Source: Amycolatopsis echigonensis
GTDB taxonomy: Bacteria > Actinomycetota > Actinomycetes > Mycobacteriales > Pseudonocardiaceae
Assembly: GCF_014174495.1 (NCBI RefSeq)
Contig: NZ_JACJHR010000032.1
Coordinates: 34,966 to 98,965 of the forward strand
Direction of reading: 5' to 3'
DNA length: 64,000 nucleotides
Under the pieces are notes generated by a model. That model saw nothing but the letters and a program-made list of their open reading frames with translations. It searched no databases and had not been told where the DNA came from. The number at the start of each line of letters is the position of its first letter. Within the stretch, counting starts at the first letter, position 1. The position numbers were made by a program, and so were the translations under genes. This document shows positions 1 to 8,322 of this stretch, in pieces.

Positions 1-11
1 AAGGACGACCA

Positions 12-878
12 GTGAATCGGCAGCCGCTGCGCCTGGCCATCATGGAGGCCACCCGGATCCTCACCGAGGCGGGCGTGGAATCGCCGCGGTCGGACGCGGA
101 TCTCATCGCCGCGCACGTGCTCGGCATCGACCGGGGCAGGCTGCCGATGGTGCCGCTGGTCGACCCGCCGGTGATCGACGCGATCGGGCAATTGGTCGCG
201 CAGCGCGCCAAACGGATCCCGCTGCAGTACCTGACCGGCTGGGCCGCGCTCGGCAACATCACGGTCAACGTCGGCGCGGGCGTGTTCGTCCCGCGGCCGG
301 AGACCGAACTGCTGCTCGAATGGGGCGTGAAGTTCCTGCAGGGACGCGAATACCCGGTGGTGGTCGACCTGTGCACCGGCTCCGGCGCGCTGGCGCTGGC
401 GATTGCGCACGAGCGTCCGGACGCGGTGGTCTACGCGGTCGACGTCGACCCGCAGGCGCTCGCCTGGGCCCGGCACAACGCCGACGTGCACAGCGCGGCC
501 GGCAACACGCCGATCCGGCTCTACTCCGGCGACATCGCCGACCCGACGATGTTCGCCGAACTCGACGGTCTCGTGGACCTGGTGCTGTGCAACCCGCCCT
601 ACGTGCCGGAGGGCACGCCGGTCCCGCCGGAAGTCGGCGAACACGACCCGGCGCGCGCGGTCTTCGCCGAGGAGAGCGGCCTGGCGGTGATCCGGCACGC
701 GATCGCGGCCGGCGCGCGACTGCTGCGCCCAGGCGGCGGGCTGGCGATCGAACACGACGACACCCACGGTTCGGCGGTCCCGGCCCTGGTGCGCGCGCGG
801 CGGGTGCTGACCGGCGTCGAGGACCACCCCGATTACAGCGGGCGCGCTCGGTTCGTCACCGCCCGCCGGCTGGGCTGA
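12..878 (+). CDS. prmC: Peptide chain release factor N5-glutamine methyltransferase PrmC (HemK)
   Basis: The 288-residue product is an SAM-dependent methyltransferase that methylates the Gln of the GGQ motif in release factors. Visible landmarks are PRPETE at residues 95-100, the SAM-binding DLCTGSGALALA at 119-130, and the catalytic NPPY at 194-197 that holds the target glutamine. Length is normal for the family. The GTG start follows an AAGGAC ribosome site. In related genomes prfA lies directly upstream, which would fall outside the window. The same order of prmC, sua5, wecA and atp genes is known in mycobacteria. Confidence 0.95.
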   Translation: MNRQPLRLAIMEATRILTEAGVESPRSDADLIAAHVLGIDRGRLPMVPLVDPPVIDAIGQLVAQRAKRIPLQYLTGWAALGNITVNVGAGVFVPRPETELLLEWGVKFLQGREYPVVVDLCTGSGALALAIAHERPDAVVYAVDVDPQALAWARHNADVHSAAGNTPIRLYSGDIADPTMFAELDGLVDLVLCNPPYVPEGTPVPPEVGEHDPARAVFAEESGLAVIRHAIAAGARLLRPGGGLAIEHDDTHGSAVPALVRARRVLTGVEDHPDYSGRARFVTARRLG

Positions 879-887
879 GGCCGCTCT

Positions 888-1091
888 TTCCCGGACCACC
901 ACCCCTCGTCCGCGCAGCAGTTCTACTACTGGACCCCGACCGCGGGCCCGGCCACGCACGCCTGGGTGAGCAGCGGGGAGAGCATCTCGTACTGGGAGGA
1001 TCCGAAGGACGCGGATCTGCTGTGGTCCCTACAGGAGGGGCAGGGGAAGCGGAACGTGTTCGCGGTGAAGCAGGCCAGTTACGGCAGTTGA
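888..1091 (+). pseudogene. Gene remnant downstream of prmC
   Basis: A 67-codon open stretch lies in the same frame as prmC, directly after its stop codon. It reads like real protein (aromatic-rich, with FYYWTP near its beginning and ending in QASYGS) but has no ATG and no ribosome site; the first in-frame GTG is at 966. I do not recognise the family. The simplest reading is the C-terminal remnant of a lost gene. Stop-codon readthrough from prmC is possible but unsupported. Confidence 0.35.
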
Positions 1092-1170
1092 TCGGTGACC
1101 CGCTGGGCCGCCGTTCCCTCGGCCGCTGGCGAGATGTCCCCAATGCGGTTTTCTCCGCAGCGCGGAAGCC

Positions 1171-1219
1171 CGTGAAGGGCTCCTCGGCGGAATGAGATTC
1201 CCTCGAGGAGCCCTTCACG
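1171..1219. repeat. Palindromic intergenic element, copy 1 of 3
   Basis: Perfect 16-bp arms (1171-1186 and 1204-1219) enclose a 17-nt loop that itself folds (GGAAT at 1189-1193, ATTCC at 1197-1201). Related copies lie at 27744-27810 and 63715-63769. All three sit just after the 3' end of a plus-strand gene or remnant. Confidence 0.85.
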
Positions 1220-1283
1220 GACCTCGGTGGGAGCGGATGCGCACCCCATCTCGGGGCGCTCTGGGAACCTCCGCGCCGGGGGA

Positions 1284-1289
1284 TAGGCT
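1284..1289 (+). promoter_or_regulatory. Minus-10 hexamer TAGGCT giving a leaderless sua5 mRNA
   Basis: TAGGCT fits TANNNT and ends seven bases before the ATG at 1297, so transcription should start at the start codon. No clear minus-35 was seen. Confidence 0.45.
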
Positions 1290-1296
1290 TCGCGTC

Positions 1297-1947
1297 ATGA
1301 GTGCGGTCTACGACTGCGGCAAGCGCGAGTCCCGAGCCGAAGGCCTGTCCGCGGCGGCTGCCGCCGTGCGGTCGAGCCGGCTGGTCGTCCTGCCGACGGA
1401 CACGGTGTACGGCATCGGCGCCGACGCGTTCGACTCCGGCGCCGTCCAGGCGTTGCTGCGGGCGAAGAACCGCGGCCCGGACATGCCGGTCGGCGTTCTC
1501 GTCGGTTCCTGGTCCACTGTGGACGGTCTGGTGCTCGGTGTTCCGCCGCAGGCGCGGGCGCTCATCGAGGCGTTCTGGCCGGGCGATCTGTCGATCGTGC
1601 TGCCGCACGCGCCGAGTCTGCAGTGGAATCTCGGCAACTCCCGCGGCACGGTGATGCTGCGGATGCCGCTGCACCCGGTTGCGCTCGAACTGCTGCGCGA
1701 CGTCGGCCCGATGGCGGTGTCGAGCGCGAACGTCTCCGGGCGTTCGCCTGCCTCGACCGTCGAGGACGCGCGGGAGCAGCTCGGCGATTCGGTGTCGGTG
1801 TATCTCGACGGCGGGTCGAGCGGCGAAGCGGTGGCGTCGTCCATCGTGGACCTCACCGGAGACAAGCCCGTGGTGCTGCGCGAGGGCGCGGTCACCAAGG
1901 CCGCCATCGCCGAGGTGCTCGGCGTGGCCGAGGAGACGCTGGACTGA
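1297..1947 (+). CDS. L-threonylcarbamoyladenylate synthase (Sua5/YrdC family)
   Basis: The 216-residue protein belongs to the Sua5/YciO/YrdC family, which makes threonylcarbamoyl-AMP from threonine, bicarbonate and ATP for the t6A37 modification of ANN-decoding tRNAs. The family nucleotide-binding segment is clear (VVLPTDTVYGIGADA near residues 30-44, and SSANVSG near 145). The ATG at 1297 was chosen over longer in-frame starts because protein similarity begins there and a minus-10 hexamer lies seven bases upstream. It is the counterpart of Rv1301 in the conserved prmC-atp cluster. It carries one copy of the GTCCACTGTGGAC palindrome at 1512. Confidence 0.9.
   Translation: MSAVYDCGKRESRAEGLSAAAAAVRSSRLVVLPTDTVYGIGADAFDSGAVQALLRAKNRGPDMPVGVLVGSWSTVDGLVLGVPPQARALIEAFWPGDLSIVLPHAPSLQWNLGNSRGTVMLRMPLHPVALELLRDVGPMAVSSANVSGRSPASTVEDAREQLGDSVSVYLDGGSSGEAVASSIVDLTGDKPVVLREGAVTKAAIAEVLGVAEETLD
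1512..1524. repeat. Iterated 13-bp palindrome GTCCACTGTGGAC (first of 8 sites)
   Basis: The same or nearly the same palindrome occurs at 1512-1524, 10713-10725, 21151-21163 (one mismatch), 26618-26630, 36599-36611, 42470-42482, 54703-54715 and 45553-45565 (one mismatch). Three are GTCCACTGTGGAC, three are GTCCATTGTGGAC on one strand or the other. Six lie inside genes, two are intergenic. Confidence 0.7.
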
Positions 1948-2038
1948 GCCGGGCAAGTGACTGCCGTTCACCGCGACCGCACGCGGGCGCGGTAGCGTGG
2001 CGCGGTGACTCCGACCTCCCGGCGGGCGTGACGCGGTC

Positions 2039-3196
2039 ATGCCTGTAGTCCAAGGACTTCTCCCGATCCGGGAGTACCTGCTCGTCGCGCTGACCGCGAC
2101 CGCGGTGACCTATCTGCTGACCGGCGTCGTGCGCCGGGTGGCGATCCGGATCGGTGCGATCGCCAATCCCCGTGCGCGCGACGTGCACGTCAAGCCGATC
2201 CCGCGGATGGGCGGCGTCGGCATCTACCTCGGGATCGCCGCGGCGATGGGTCTCGCGCACCAGCTTCCCGCGCTCAGCCACGGTTTCGACGTCTCCTACG
2301 ACGCGGTCGGCGTGCTGCTCGCGGCGGGCGTCATCTCGCTCATCGGCATCCTGGACGACCGGTTCGAACTCGACGCGTGGACGAAGCTCGCCGGACAGGT
2401 CATGTGCGCCGGGATTCTCGTCATCTTCGGCGTGCAGTGGGTGTCGTTCTGGGTGCCGTGGGGCGGCAACGGGGATTCGATCGGCTCGGTGCTGGTCCTG
2501 GACAAGAACCAGGGCGCGCTGCTGACCGTCGTGATGGTCGTGGTGATGGTCAACGCGATGAACTTCGTCGACGGCCTCGACGGGCTGGCCGGCGGCCTCG
2601 GCTTCATCGCCGCGACGGCCACCTGCGTGTTCTCGCTCGGCCTGCTCGACAACGCGGGCGGTGACTTCGGCTCGTACCCGCCCGCGCTCATCGCCGCCGC
2701 CCTCGCCGGGGCCTGCCTCGGTTTCCTTCCGTACAACTTCCAGCCGGCCAAAATTTTCATGGGCGACTCCGGATCGATGATGATCGGGCTGATGCTCGCC
2801 GGGGCCACCACGTCGGCGAGCGGACGGGTCAACTACACGCGGTTCTCCGCCTCGGACGCGCTGGCCCTGCTGTCCCCGCTGGTGGTCGTCGTGGCGGTGC
2901 TTTTCGTGCCGGTGCTCGACCTCGTGATGGCCGTCGTCCGGCGCACGCGGCGCGGGCAGAGCCCGTTCGCCGCCGACAAAATGCATCTGCACCACCGGTT
3001 GCTGGAAATCGGCCATTCGCAACGGCGCGCGGTGCTGTTGATCTATTTGTGGGCCGGAATTCTGTCTTTCGGCGCGGTCTCTATCACGATTTTCGACAGT
3101 CCGGTTGTGTTCTGGGCCATTGGTGCCGCATTGGTGGTCGCGGTGCTGGTTTCCCTCGTGCCGCGGCTGCGTTCCCGGCACCGGCACGGCGTCTGA
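2039..3196 (+). CDS. wecA: Undecaprenyl-phosphate GlcNAc-1-phosphate transferase (WecA/Rfe, MraY superfamily)
   Basis: This 385-residue integral membrane enzyme transfers a sugar-1-phosphate (GlcNAc-1-P in the mycobacterial counterpart Rfe/Rv1302) onto decaprenyl or undecaprenyl phosphate, the first step of arabinogalactan or other wall-polymer linkage units. Superfamily signatures are present: DDR at residues 106-108, NFVDGLDG at 175-182 and the PAKIFMGDSGSM loop near 238. About ten hydrophobic segments are seen. The exact sugar cannot be read from sequence alone. It lies 91 bases after sua5 and just upstream of the ATP synthase locus. Confidence 0.9.
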   Translation: MPVVQGLLPIREYLLVALTATAVTYLLTGVVRRVAIRIGAIANPRARDVHVKPIPRMGGVGIYLGIAAAMGLAHQLPALSHGFDVSYDAVGVLLAAGVISLIGILDDRFELDAWTKLAGQVMCAGILVIFGVQWVSFWVPWGGNGDSIGSVLVLDKNQGALLTVVMVVVMVNAMNFVDGLDGLAGGLGFIAATATCVFSLGLLDNAGGDFGSYPPALIAAALAGACLGFLPYNFQPAKIFMGDSGSMMIGLMLAGATTSASGRVNYTRFSASDALALLSPLVVVVAVLFVPVLDLVMAVVRRTRRGQSPFAADKMHLHHRLLEIGHSQRRAVLLIYLWAGILSFGAVSITIFDSPVVFWAIGAALVVAVLVSLVPRLRSRHRHGV

Positions 3197-3210
3197 GGTC
3201 GCGGGCGGTC

Positions 3211-3216
3211 TATACT
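3211..3216 (+). promoter_or_regulatory. Minus-10 TATACT upstream of the AtpI-like gene
   Basis: TATACT is a near-consensus sigma-70 minus-10 lying 32 bases before the GTG at 3248. No good minus-35 is seen 17 bases upstream. It is the best candidate for a promoter feeding the atp locus from the AtpI-like gene. Confidence 0.45.
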
Positions 3217-3247
3217 GGCGGGTCGAACCGAACGAGGAGCGAATGCA

Positions 3248-3727
3248 GTGAGCGACACCGAGACGCCCGAGACGTCCCAGGCAGCGGCTCAGGCCACCGC
3301 TCCGGAGAACCCGCACGCCGCTCCGGTGCGCCAGCTCGCTCGCTCGATGACGCGTGCCTCGCTGCTGTTCACCCCGCCGTTCATCCTGGTCTGCATTGTG
3401 CTTTTCACCGTCCTCAACGGACTGCACGGCTTCCTCGGAGCCCTGGTCGGCGGCGTGCTGGCGATGATCGCCTCGCTGTCGACGCTGGGCATGATGAAGG
3501 TATCCGCCGGACAGGACCCCTCGCTCGTGATGCTCATCGCTCTCGGCGGTTACGCGGCCAAGGTCATCCTGCTGTTCCTCGCGCTCACTCTGCTCAAGGG
3601 CGTCACCGTGCTGCACCCGCTTTCGCTCGGGATCACGATGATCGTCGCCATTCTCGTGGCCGCCGCCGCGGAGTTCGCGGCATTCCGCAAAGCGCGTATC
3701 CCGACCATCATTCCCGCTTCGCATTGA
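3248..3727 (+). CDS. AtpI-like small membrane protein preceding the ATP synthase operon
   Basis: The 159-residue protein has a polar Ala/Glu/Pro-rich N-terminus of about 30 residues followed by four predicted membrane helices. It occupies the place of Rv1303, upstream of atpB. Proteins at this position are related to AtpI, thought to help c-ring assembly or Mg2+ supply, but the role in actinobacteria is not settled. The GTG start has a GAGGAG site ten bases upstream. It is followed directly by two DosR-like boxes. Confidence 0.75.
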   Translation: MSDTETPETSQAAAQATAPENPHAAPVRQLARSMTRASLLFTPPFILVCIVLFTVLNGLHGFLGALVGGVLAMIASLSTLGMMKVSAGQDPSLVMLIALGGYAAKVILLFLALTLLKGVTVLHPLSLGITMIVAILVAAAAEFAAFRKARIPTIIPASH

Positions 3728-3731
3728 CGGG

Positions 3732-3775
3732 TTCGGGACTAGGGTCCCAGCCGGATTCGGGACCTAGGTCCTGGA
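3732..3775. promoter_or_regulatory. Two tandem DosR/DevR-like boxes upstream of atpB
   Basis: Box 1 at 3732-3751 starts TTCGGGACTAGGGTCCC and box 2 at 3756-3775 starts TTCGGGACCTAGGTCC. By hand each matches 15 of 20 positions of the mycobacterial DosR consensus TTSGGGACTWWAGTCCCSAA. Their centres are 24 bp apart. Box 2 contains the perfect palindrome GGACCTAGGTCC. A weak hairpin or terminator role after the AtpI-like gene is the alternative. Confidence 0.4.
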
Positions 3776-4113
3776 CCATTCGGAGGGTTAGGAGTACGCC
3801 TGTACGGCACTGATCTACCTGCTGGTATGGTCCGCGTCATGGGTGGCGGCCTCGGCCGCGCACTCCCGACGACGAACCGCGATCAGCAGTGTGGCGACCG
3901 GATGGTTCCGCCTCATCTCAACGCTGGTCCGAAGTAGACCGCAGGGCAGTGTTCACGCGAGACCTCCCTCGTGCACGGACCGGCAGATCGGCTCCGCGCA
4001 CGGCGGGTACCCGCCGCCTCCGGCGTCCCGATGCGTATCGGGTACGTTAAGTCCAGATCGTGACGATTCCCCCGGCGGAGTGAACGCCGGCCGGGAGAAC
4101 CGGGAGGAGCCCA
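3776..4113 (+). other. Long untranslated region before atpB with candidate promoters
   Basis: No gene is supported in these 338 bases. Two possible minus-10 hexamers are visible: an extended TGGTATGGT at 3823-3831, about 50 bases after the DosR-like boxes, and TACGTT at 4043-4048. Neither has a convincing minus-35. A GGGAGGAG ribosome site precedes the atpB GTG. Confidence 0.35.
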
Positions 4114-4899
4114 GTGGCCGCGCTGGTACTGACCGAGGGTGCGACCTTCGCGCCCCCTGGCGCCGAAAGCTTTGAGCTGCCGCCGTTGTTCGGCTTCGTC
4201 ACGAAGCCGATGCTCCTGGTGGTGCTCTCGGTGATCATCATCGCGGGGTACTTCCTGCTGGCGACGCGCAAGCTGAAGGTCGTCCCGGGCAAAGGCCAGT
4301 TCGTGGCCGAGTCCATCTACGACTTCGCGCGCAACAACATCGCCCGCGAGCAGATCGGTTCGAAAGACTTCAAGCGCTTCGTTCCGGTCATCTTCGCGTT
4401 GTTCACCTTCATCCTGCTGAACAACCTCTACGGGGTCATCCCATTCCTGCAGTTCCCCACCATGGCGCGGTTCGGGTTCCCGATCGCGTTGTCGGTGCTC
4501 GTGGTCTACCCGGTTTACCACTACGTCGGGATCAAGAAGCACGGCCTCGGCGGGTACTTCAAGAAGGAACTCGCGCCGGCCGGCGTCCCCGGCCCGGTGC
4601 TCCCGCTGTACGCGCTGATCGAGTTCGCGGAGAAGTTCTTCCTCAACCCGCTCACGCTCGCCATCCGTGTTTTCGCGGCCATGTTCGCGGGGCACCTGAT
4701 CCTGGCGGTCTTCACCCTCGGCGGCACCTTCCTGCTGACCGAGACCTCGAGCATCGCGCTGAAGCCGGTGTCGCTGGTGGCATGGCTCTTCGCCATCGGC
4801 CTGACGTTCCTGGAGGCCTTCATCCAGGTCCTCCAGGCGTACATCTTCGCCCTGCTGTCCGCGGGGTACATCGGCGCCGCGCTGGCGTCGGAGCACTGA
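4114..4899 (+). CDS. atpB: ATP synthase Fo subunit a
   Basis: This 261-residue membrane protein is the stator channel subunit of F1Fo ATP synthase and forms the two proton half-channels facing the c-ring. The essential arginine is R185 in the conserved NPLTLAIRVFAAMFAGH segment. Five or six helices are predicted. The GTG start has a GGGAGGAG site just upstream. It is the first gene of the atpBEFHAGDC order, about 390 bases after the AtpI-like gene. Confidence 0.97.
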   Translation: MAALVLTEGATFAPPGAESFELPPLFGFVTKPMLLVVLSVIIIAGYFLLATRKLKVVPGKGQFVAESIYDFARNNIAREQIGSKDFKRFVPVIFALFTFILLNNLYGVIPFLQFPTMARFGFPIALSVLVVYPVYHYVGIKKHGLGGYFKKELAPAGVPGPVLPLYALIEFAEKFFLNPLTLAIRVFAAMFAGHLILAVFTLGGTFLLTETSSIALKPVSLVAWLFAIGLTFLEAFIQVLQAYIFALLSAGYIGAALASEH

Positions 4900-4957
4900 G
4901 AACACCTACAGACCCCGATCCGCGTGAGTGCGCGGACCGAAGTGAAGGGAAACGCAC

Positions 4958-5212
4958 GTGAGCAACATCGTTCTGGCCCAGGCCGCCGCCGAGACCATCA
5001 ACCTCAACAAGGGCCTCGCCGCGATCGGCTACGGCCTGGGCGCGATCGGCCCCGGCATCGGTGTGGGCCTGATCTTCGCCGCGGTGATCAACGGCACCGC
5101 GCGTCAGCCGGAAGCCCAGAGCAAGCTGCAGGGCATCGGTTACGCCACCTTCGTGCTCACCGAGGTGCTGGCGCTGATCGGTATCGTCATCTACTTCATC
5201 GCCTCCGCCTGA
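4958..5212 (+). CDS. atpE: ATP synthase Fo subunit c
   Basis: The 84-residue hairpin protein forms the rotating proteolipid ring. Two hydrophobic helices flank a polar loop containing ARQPE. The proton-carrying carboxylate is E69 in FVLTEVLALIG, and a glycine-rich first helix (GLGAIGPGIGVG) allows tight packing. In mycobacteria this subunit is the bedaquiline target. The GTG start follows a GAAGGGA site. Confidence 0.97.
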   Translation: MSNIVLAQAAAETINLNKGLAAIGYGLGAIGPGIGVGLIFAAVINGTARQPEAQSKLQGIGYATFVLTEVLALIGIVIYFIASA

Positions 5213-5239
5213 GTCGTCCGCTCTCGCTAAGGAGACGTT

Positions 5240-5788
5240 GTGCTGAAGACCCAAGTGGTGCTCGCATCAGAGAACCCGATCGTTCCGAACATCTCGGAAC
5301 TGATCCTCGGCATCGTCGCCTTCCTGATCCTGCTCTTCCTGCTCAAGAAGTACGTCGTCCCTCGTTTCGAGAAGGCGTACGAGGAGCGGGCGCAGAAGAT
5401 CGAAGGCGGGATCGAGAAGGCCGAGAAGGCTCAGGCAGAGGCCGAGAAGGCGCTGTCGGAGTACAAGGCGCAGCTGGCGGACGCCCGTTCCGAGGCCGCG
5501 AAGATCCGCGACGACGCCCGGCTCGAAGCCGAGCAGATCAAGGCGGAGCTGCGGGAGCAGGCCGAGGCCGAATCCCAGCGGATCGTGGCGCAGGGCCACG
5601 CCCAGCTGCAGGCGCAGAAGGCGCAGATCGTCGCCGAGCTGCGGGCCGAGATGGGCCGCAACGCCGTCGAGCTGGCCGGCCGTATCGTCGGCGAGTCGCT
5701 CGAGGACGAGGCGCGCCGCCGGGGCACCGTCGACCGGTTCCTCGCGGAGCTGGACACCGCCGGGGCTACTAACGGAGCGGGGAAGTAA
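5240..5788 (+). CDS. atpF: ATP synthase Fo subunit b
   Basis: The 182-residue subunit is the peripheral stalk. It has one N-terminal membrane helix (residues about 15-38) followed by a long charged coiled coil rich in Glu, Ala, Lys and Arg. Here b and delta are separate genes, unlike the b-delta fusion of mycobacteria. The GTG start has AAGGAG at 5229-5234. Confidence 0.96.
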   Translation: MLKTQVVLASENPIVPNISELILGIVAFLILLFLLKKYVVPRFEKAYEERAQKIEGGIEKAEKAQAEAEKALSEYKAQLADARSEAAKIRDDARLEAEQIKAELREQAEAESQRIVAQGHAQLQAQKAQIVAELRAEMGRNAVELAGRIVGESLEDEARRRGTVDRFLAELDTAGATNGAGK

Positions 5789-5794
5789 CCAGAG

Positions 5795-6619
5795 ATGACG
5801 CTGCATGCTGCGAGCCGTGAAGCGCTCGACCTCGCCGAGCGGGCGCTCGGCGAGGTGCTGGCCGGAGCGGGTACCGACCCCGCGAAGGTCGGGGAAGAGC
5901 TGCTCTCGGTCGTCGACCTCCTCGACCGCGAAATCGGCCTGCGCCGCGCGGTCGGCGATTCTTCGGTCGCGCCGGAGAGCCGCCAGGGCCTGGTCCGCCG
6001 CCTGTTCGACGGAAAGCTGAGCGAGCAGGCCCTGAAGGTGCTCGACACCGTGGCGGGCAGCCGCTGGTCCAGTCCCCGCGAGCTGGTGGACGGGCTCGAG
6101 TCGGTCGGCCGTTCGGCGCTGCTCACCGCCGCCGAAAAGGCCGGGAACATCGAAACCGTCGAGTCTCAGCTGTTCCAGGTCGCGCGGATCGTCGCGGGCG
6201 CCCCGGAACTCGAGGCGGCGCTGTCCGACCTGGCCGCTCCCGCCGACGCGAAGCGGACCCTGGTCCGCGGGCTGTTCGCGGACAAGGTCGACGCGGTCGT
6301 CGAGACCCTCGTCGAGCAGGCCGTGCAGCGCGCCAAGGGGCGCGGCATCGGCCACGTGCTCGACAAGCTGGTCGCGCTGGCCGCCGAGCGGCGCGAGCGC
6401 TCGGTCGCGTACGTGACCTCGGCGAACGCGCTCACCGACGAGCAGCGGGCCCTTCTCGGGACCAAGCTCGACGGCATCTACGGGCGGCCGATCGCGCTGC
6501 ACGTCGAGATCGACCCGAACCTCGGCGGCGGACTCGTCGTCCGCGTCGGGGACGAGGTCATCGACGGCAGCACGTCCGGGCAGCTGGCGGCGGTGCGCCG
6601 CACGCTGAGCCGGGCCTGA
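5795..6619 (+). CDS. atpH: ATP synthase F1 subunit delta
   Basis: The 274-residue delta subunit joins the b stalk to the top of F1. It is longer than the ~180 residues of proteobacterial delta, as is usual in actinobacteria without the b-delta fusion. The C-terminal part carries the conserved delta region (VTSANALTDEQ, then DPNLGGGLVVRVGDEVIDGS near the end). The ATG lies six bases after the atpF stop, indicating one operon. Confidence 0.95.
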   Translation: MTLHAASREALDLAERALGEVLAGAGTDPAKVGEELLSVVDLLDREIGLRRAVGDSSVAPESRQGLVRRLFDGKLSEQALKVLDTVAGSRWSSPRELVDGLESVGRSALLTAAEKAGNIETVESQLFQVARIVAGAPELEAALSDLAAPADAKRTLVRGLFADKVDAVVETLVEQAVQRAKGRGIGHVLDKLVALAAERRERSVAYVTSANALTDEQRALLGTKLDGIYGRPIALHVEIDPNLGGGLVVRVGDEVIDGSTSGQLAAVRRTLSRA

Positions 6620-6673
6620 GCGGCACTACAGACTTTGCACACTGGACAGAAGAGAAGCGAGAGCGGGAACGAA

Positions 6674-8311
6674 ATGGCGGAGCTGACGATCTCCTCGGAC
6701 GAGATCGCCCACGCGATCGAGAACTACGTCTCGAGTTACGCCCCTTCGGTGGAGCGCGAAGAGGTCGGCGTCGTCGCCGACGCCGCTGACGGCATCGCCC
6801 ACATCGAAGGGCTGCCCTCGGCCATGGCCAACGAGCTGCTCGAGTTCCCGGGCGGCATCCTTGGCGTGGCGCTGAACCTGGACGCGCGCTCCATCGGTGC
6901 GGCGATCCTCGGCGACTTCGAGAGCATCGAAGAAGGCCAGCAGGTCAAGCGGACCGGCCAGGTCCTGTCGGTGCCGGTCGGCGACGGCTACCTCGGCCGG
7001 GTCGTCAACCCGCTCGGCCAGGCCATCGACGGCCTCGGCGAGATCGAGACCACCGGCCGCCGCGCGCTGGAGCTGAAGGCCGCCTCGGTGGTCGAGCGCC
7101 AGCCGGTGTCCGAGCCGCTGCAGACCGGCATCACCGCGATCGACGCGATGACCCCGATCGGCCGCGGCCAGCGCCAGCTGATCATCGGCGACCGCAAGAC
7201 CGGCAAGACCGCGGTCGCGGTGGACACGATCATCAACCAGAAGGCCAACTGGGAGACCGGCGACCCGAAGAAGCAGGTCCGCTGCATCTACGTCGCGGTC
7301 GGCCAGAAGGGCTCCACGATCGCCTCGGTGAAGTCGGCGCTCGAGGACGCGGGCGCGATGGAGTACACCACCATCGTCGCGGCCCCGGCTTCCGACTCGG
7401 CCGGCTTCAAGTGGATCGCCCCCTACACCGGCTCGGCCATCGGCCAGCACTGGATGTACGAGGGCAAGCACGTCCTGATCGTGTTCGACGACCTGACCAA
7501 GCAGGCCGACGCCTACCGCGCGATCTCGCTGCTGCTGCGCCGCCCGCCGGGCCGCGAGGCGTTCCCCGGCGACGTCTTCTACTTGCACTCCCGTCTCCTC
7601 GAGCGGTGCGCGAAGCTGTCGGACGAGCTGGGCGCCGGCTCGCTGACCGGCCTGCCGATCATCGAGACCAAGGCGAACGACGTGTCGGCCTACATCCCGA
7701 CCAACGTCATCTCGATCACCGACGGCCAGTGCTTCTTCCAGTCGGACCTCTTCAACGCCGGTCAGCGCCCGGCCATCGACGTGGGTATCTCGGTCTCCCG
7801 CGTGGGTGGCGCCGCGCAGGTCAAGGCGATGAAGGACGTCGCGGGCTCGCTCCGGATCGACCTGTCGCAGTACCGCGAGCTGGAGGCGTTCGCCGCCTTC
7901 GCCTCGGACCTCGACGACGCGTCGAAGGCGCAGCTCGAGCGCGGTGCCCGGCTGTATGAGGTGCTCAAGCAGCCGCAGTACTCGCCGATCCCGGTCGAGG
8001 AGCAGGTCGCCACGGTGTTCCTGGGCACGAACGGCCACTACGACACGGTCCCGACCGAGGACGTGCGCCGGTTCAACCAGGAGTTCCTCGACTCGGCCCG
8101 CCGCAAGAACAACGAGGCCCTCGTCTCGATCCGGGAGACCGGCAAGTTCTCGCCCGAGGCGCGCGAAACCCTGATCGCGGCGGTGAACGAGTTCAAGAAG
8201 GAGTTCACCACCGCCGAGGGCAAGCCGCTCGAGTCGAACGCCGACGCGATGGACGCCGAGAAGGTCGGGCAGGAGACCGTCAAGGTCAACAAGCCCGCCC
8301 CGAAGAAGTGA
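6674..8311 (+). CDS. atpA: ATP synthase F1 subunit alpha
   Basis: The 545-residue non-catalytic nucleotide-binding subunit has its Walker A motif GDRKTGKT at residues 172-179 and the alpha-type segment typical of the family. The ATG at 6674 was preferred over an in-frame start 39 bases upstream, because similarity to other alpha subunits begins at MAELTI and a GAGAGCGGGAA site precedes it. Length fits the actinobacterial norm of about 545-550. Confidence 0.97.
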   Translation: MAELTISSDEIAHAIENYVSSYAPSVEREEVGVVADAADGIAHIEGLPSAMANELLEFPGGILGVALNLDARSIGAAILGDFESIEEGQQVKRTGQVLSVPVGDGYLGRVVNPLGQAIDGLGEIETTGRRALELKAASVVERQPVSEPLQTGITAIDAMTPIGRGQRQLIIGDRKTGKTAVAVDTIINQKANWETGDPKKQVRCIYVAVGQKGSTIASVKSALEDAGAMEYTTIVAAPASDSAGFKWIAPYTGSAIGQHWMYEGKHVLIVFDDLTKQADAYRAISLLLRRPPGREAFPGDVFYLHSRLLERCAKLSDELGAGSLTGLPIIETKANDVSAYIPTNVISITDGQCFFQSDLFNAGQRPAIDVGISVSRVGGAAQVKAMKDVAGSLRIDLSQYRELEAFAAFASDLDDASKAQLERGARLYEVLKQPQYSPIPVEEQVATVFLGTNGHYDTVPTEDVRRFNQEFLDSARRKNNEALVSIRETGKFSPEARETLIAAVNEFKKEFTTAEGKPLESNADAMDAEKVGQETVKVNKPAPKK

Positions 8312-8322
8312 GCTGGTAGCCC

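Noticed and set aside
1892..3724. Long minus-strand frame opposite wecA and the AtpI-like gene
   Set aside because: His/Arg/Asp-rich antisense composition; wecA and the AtpI-like gene on the other strand are certain.
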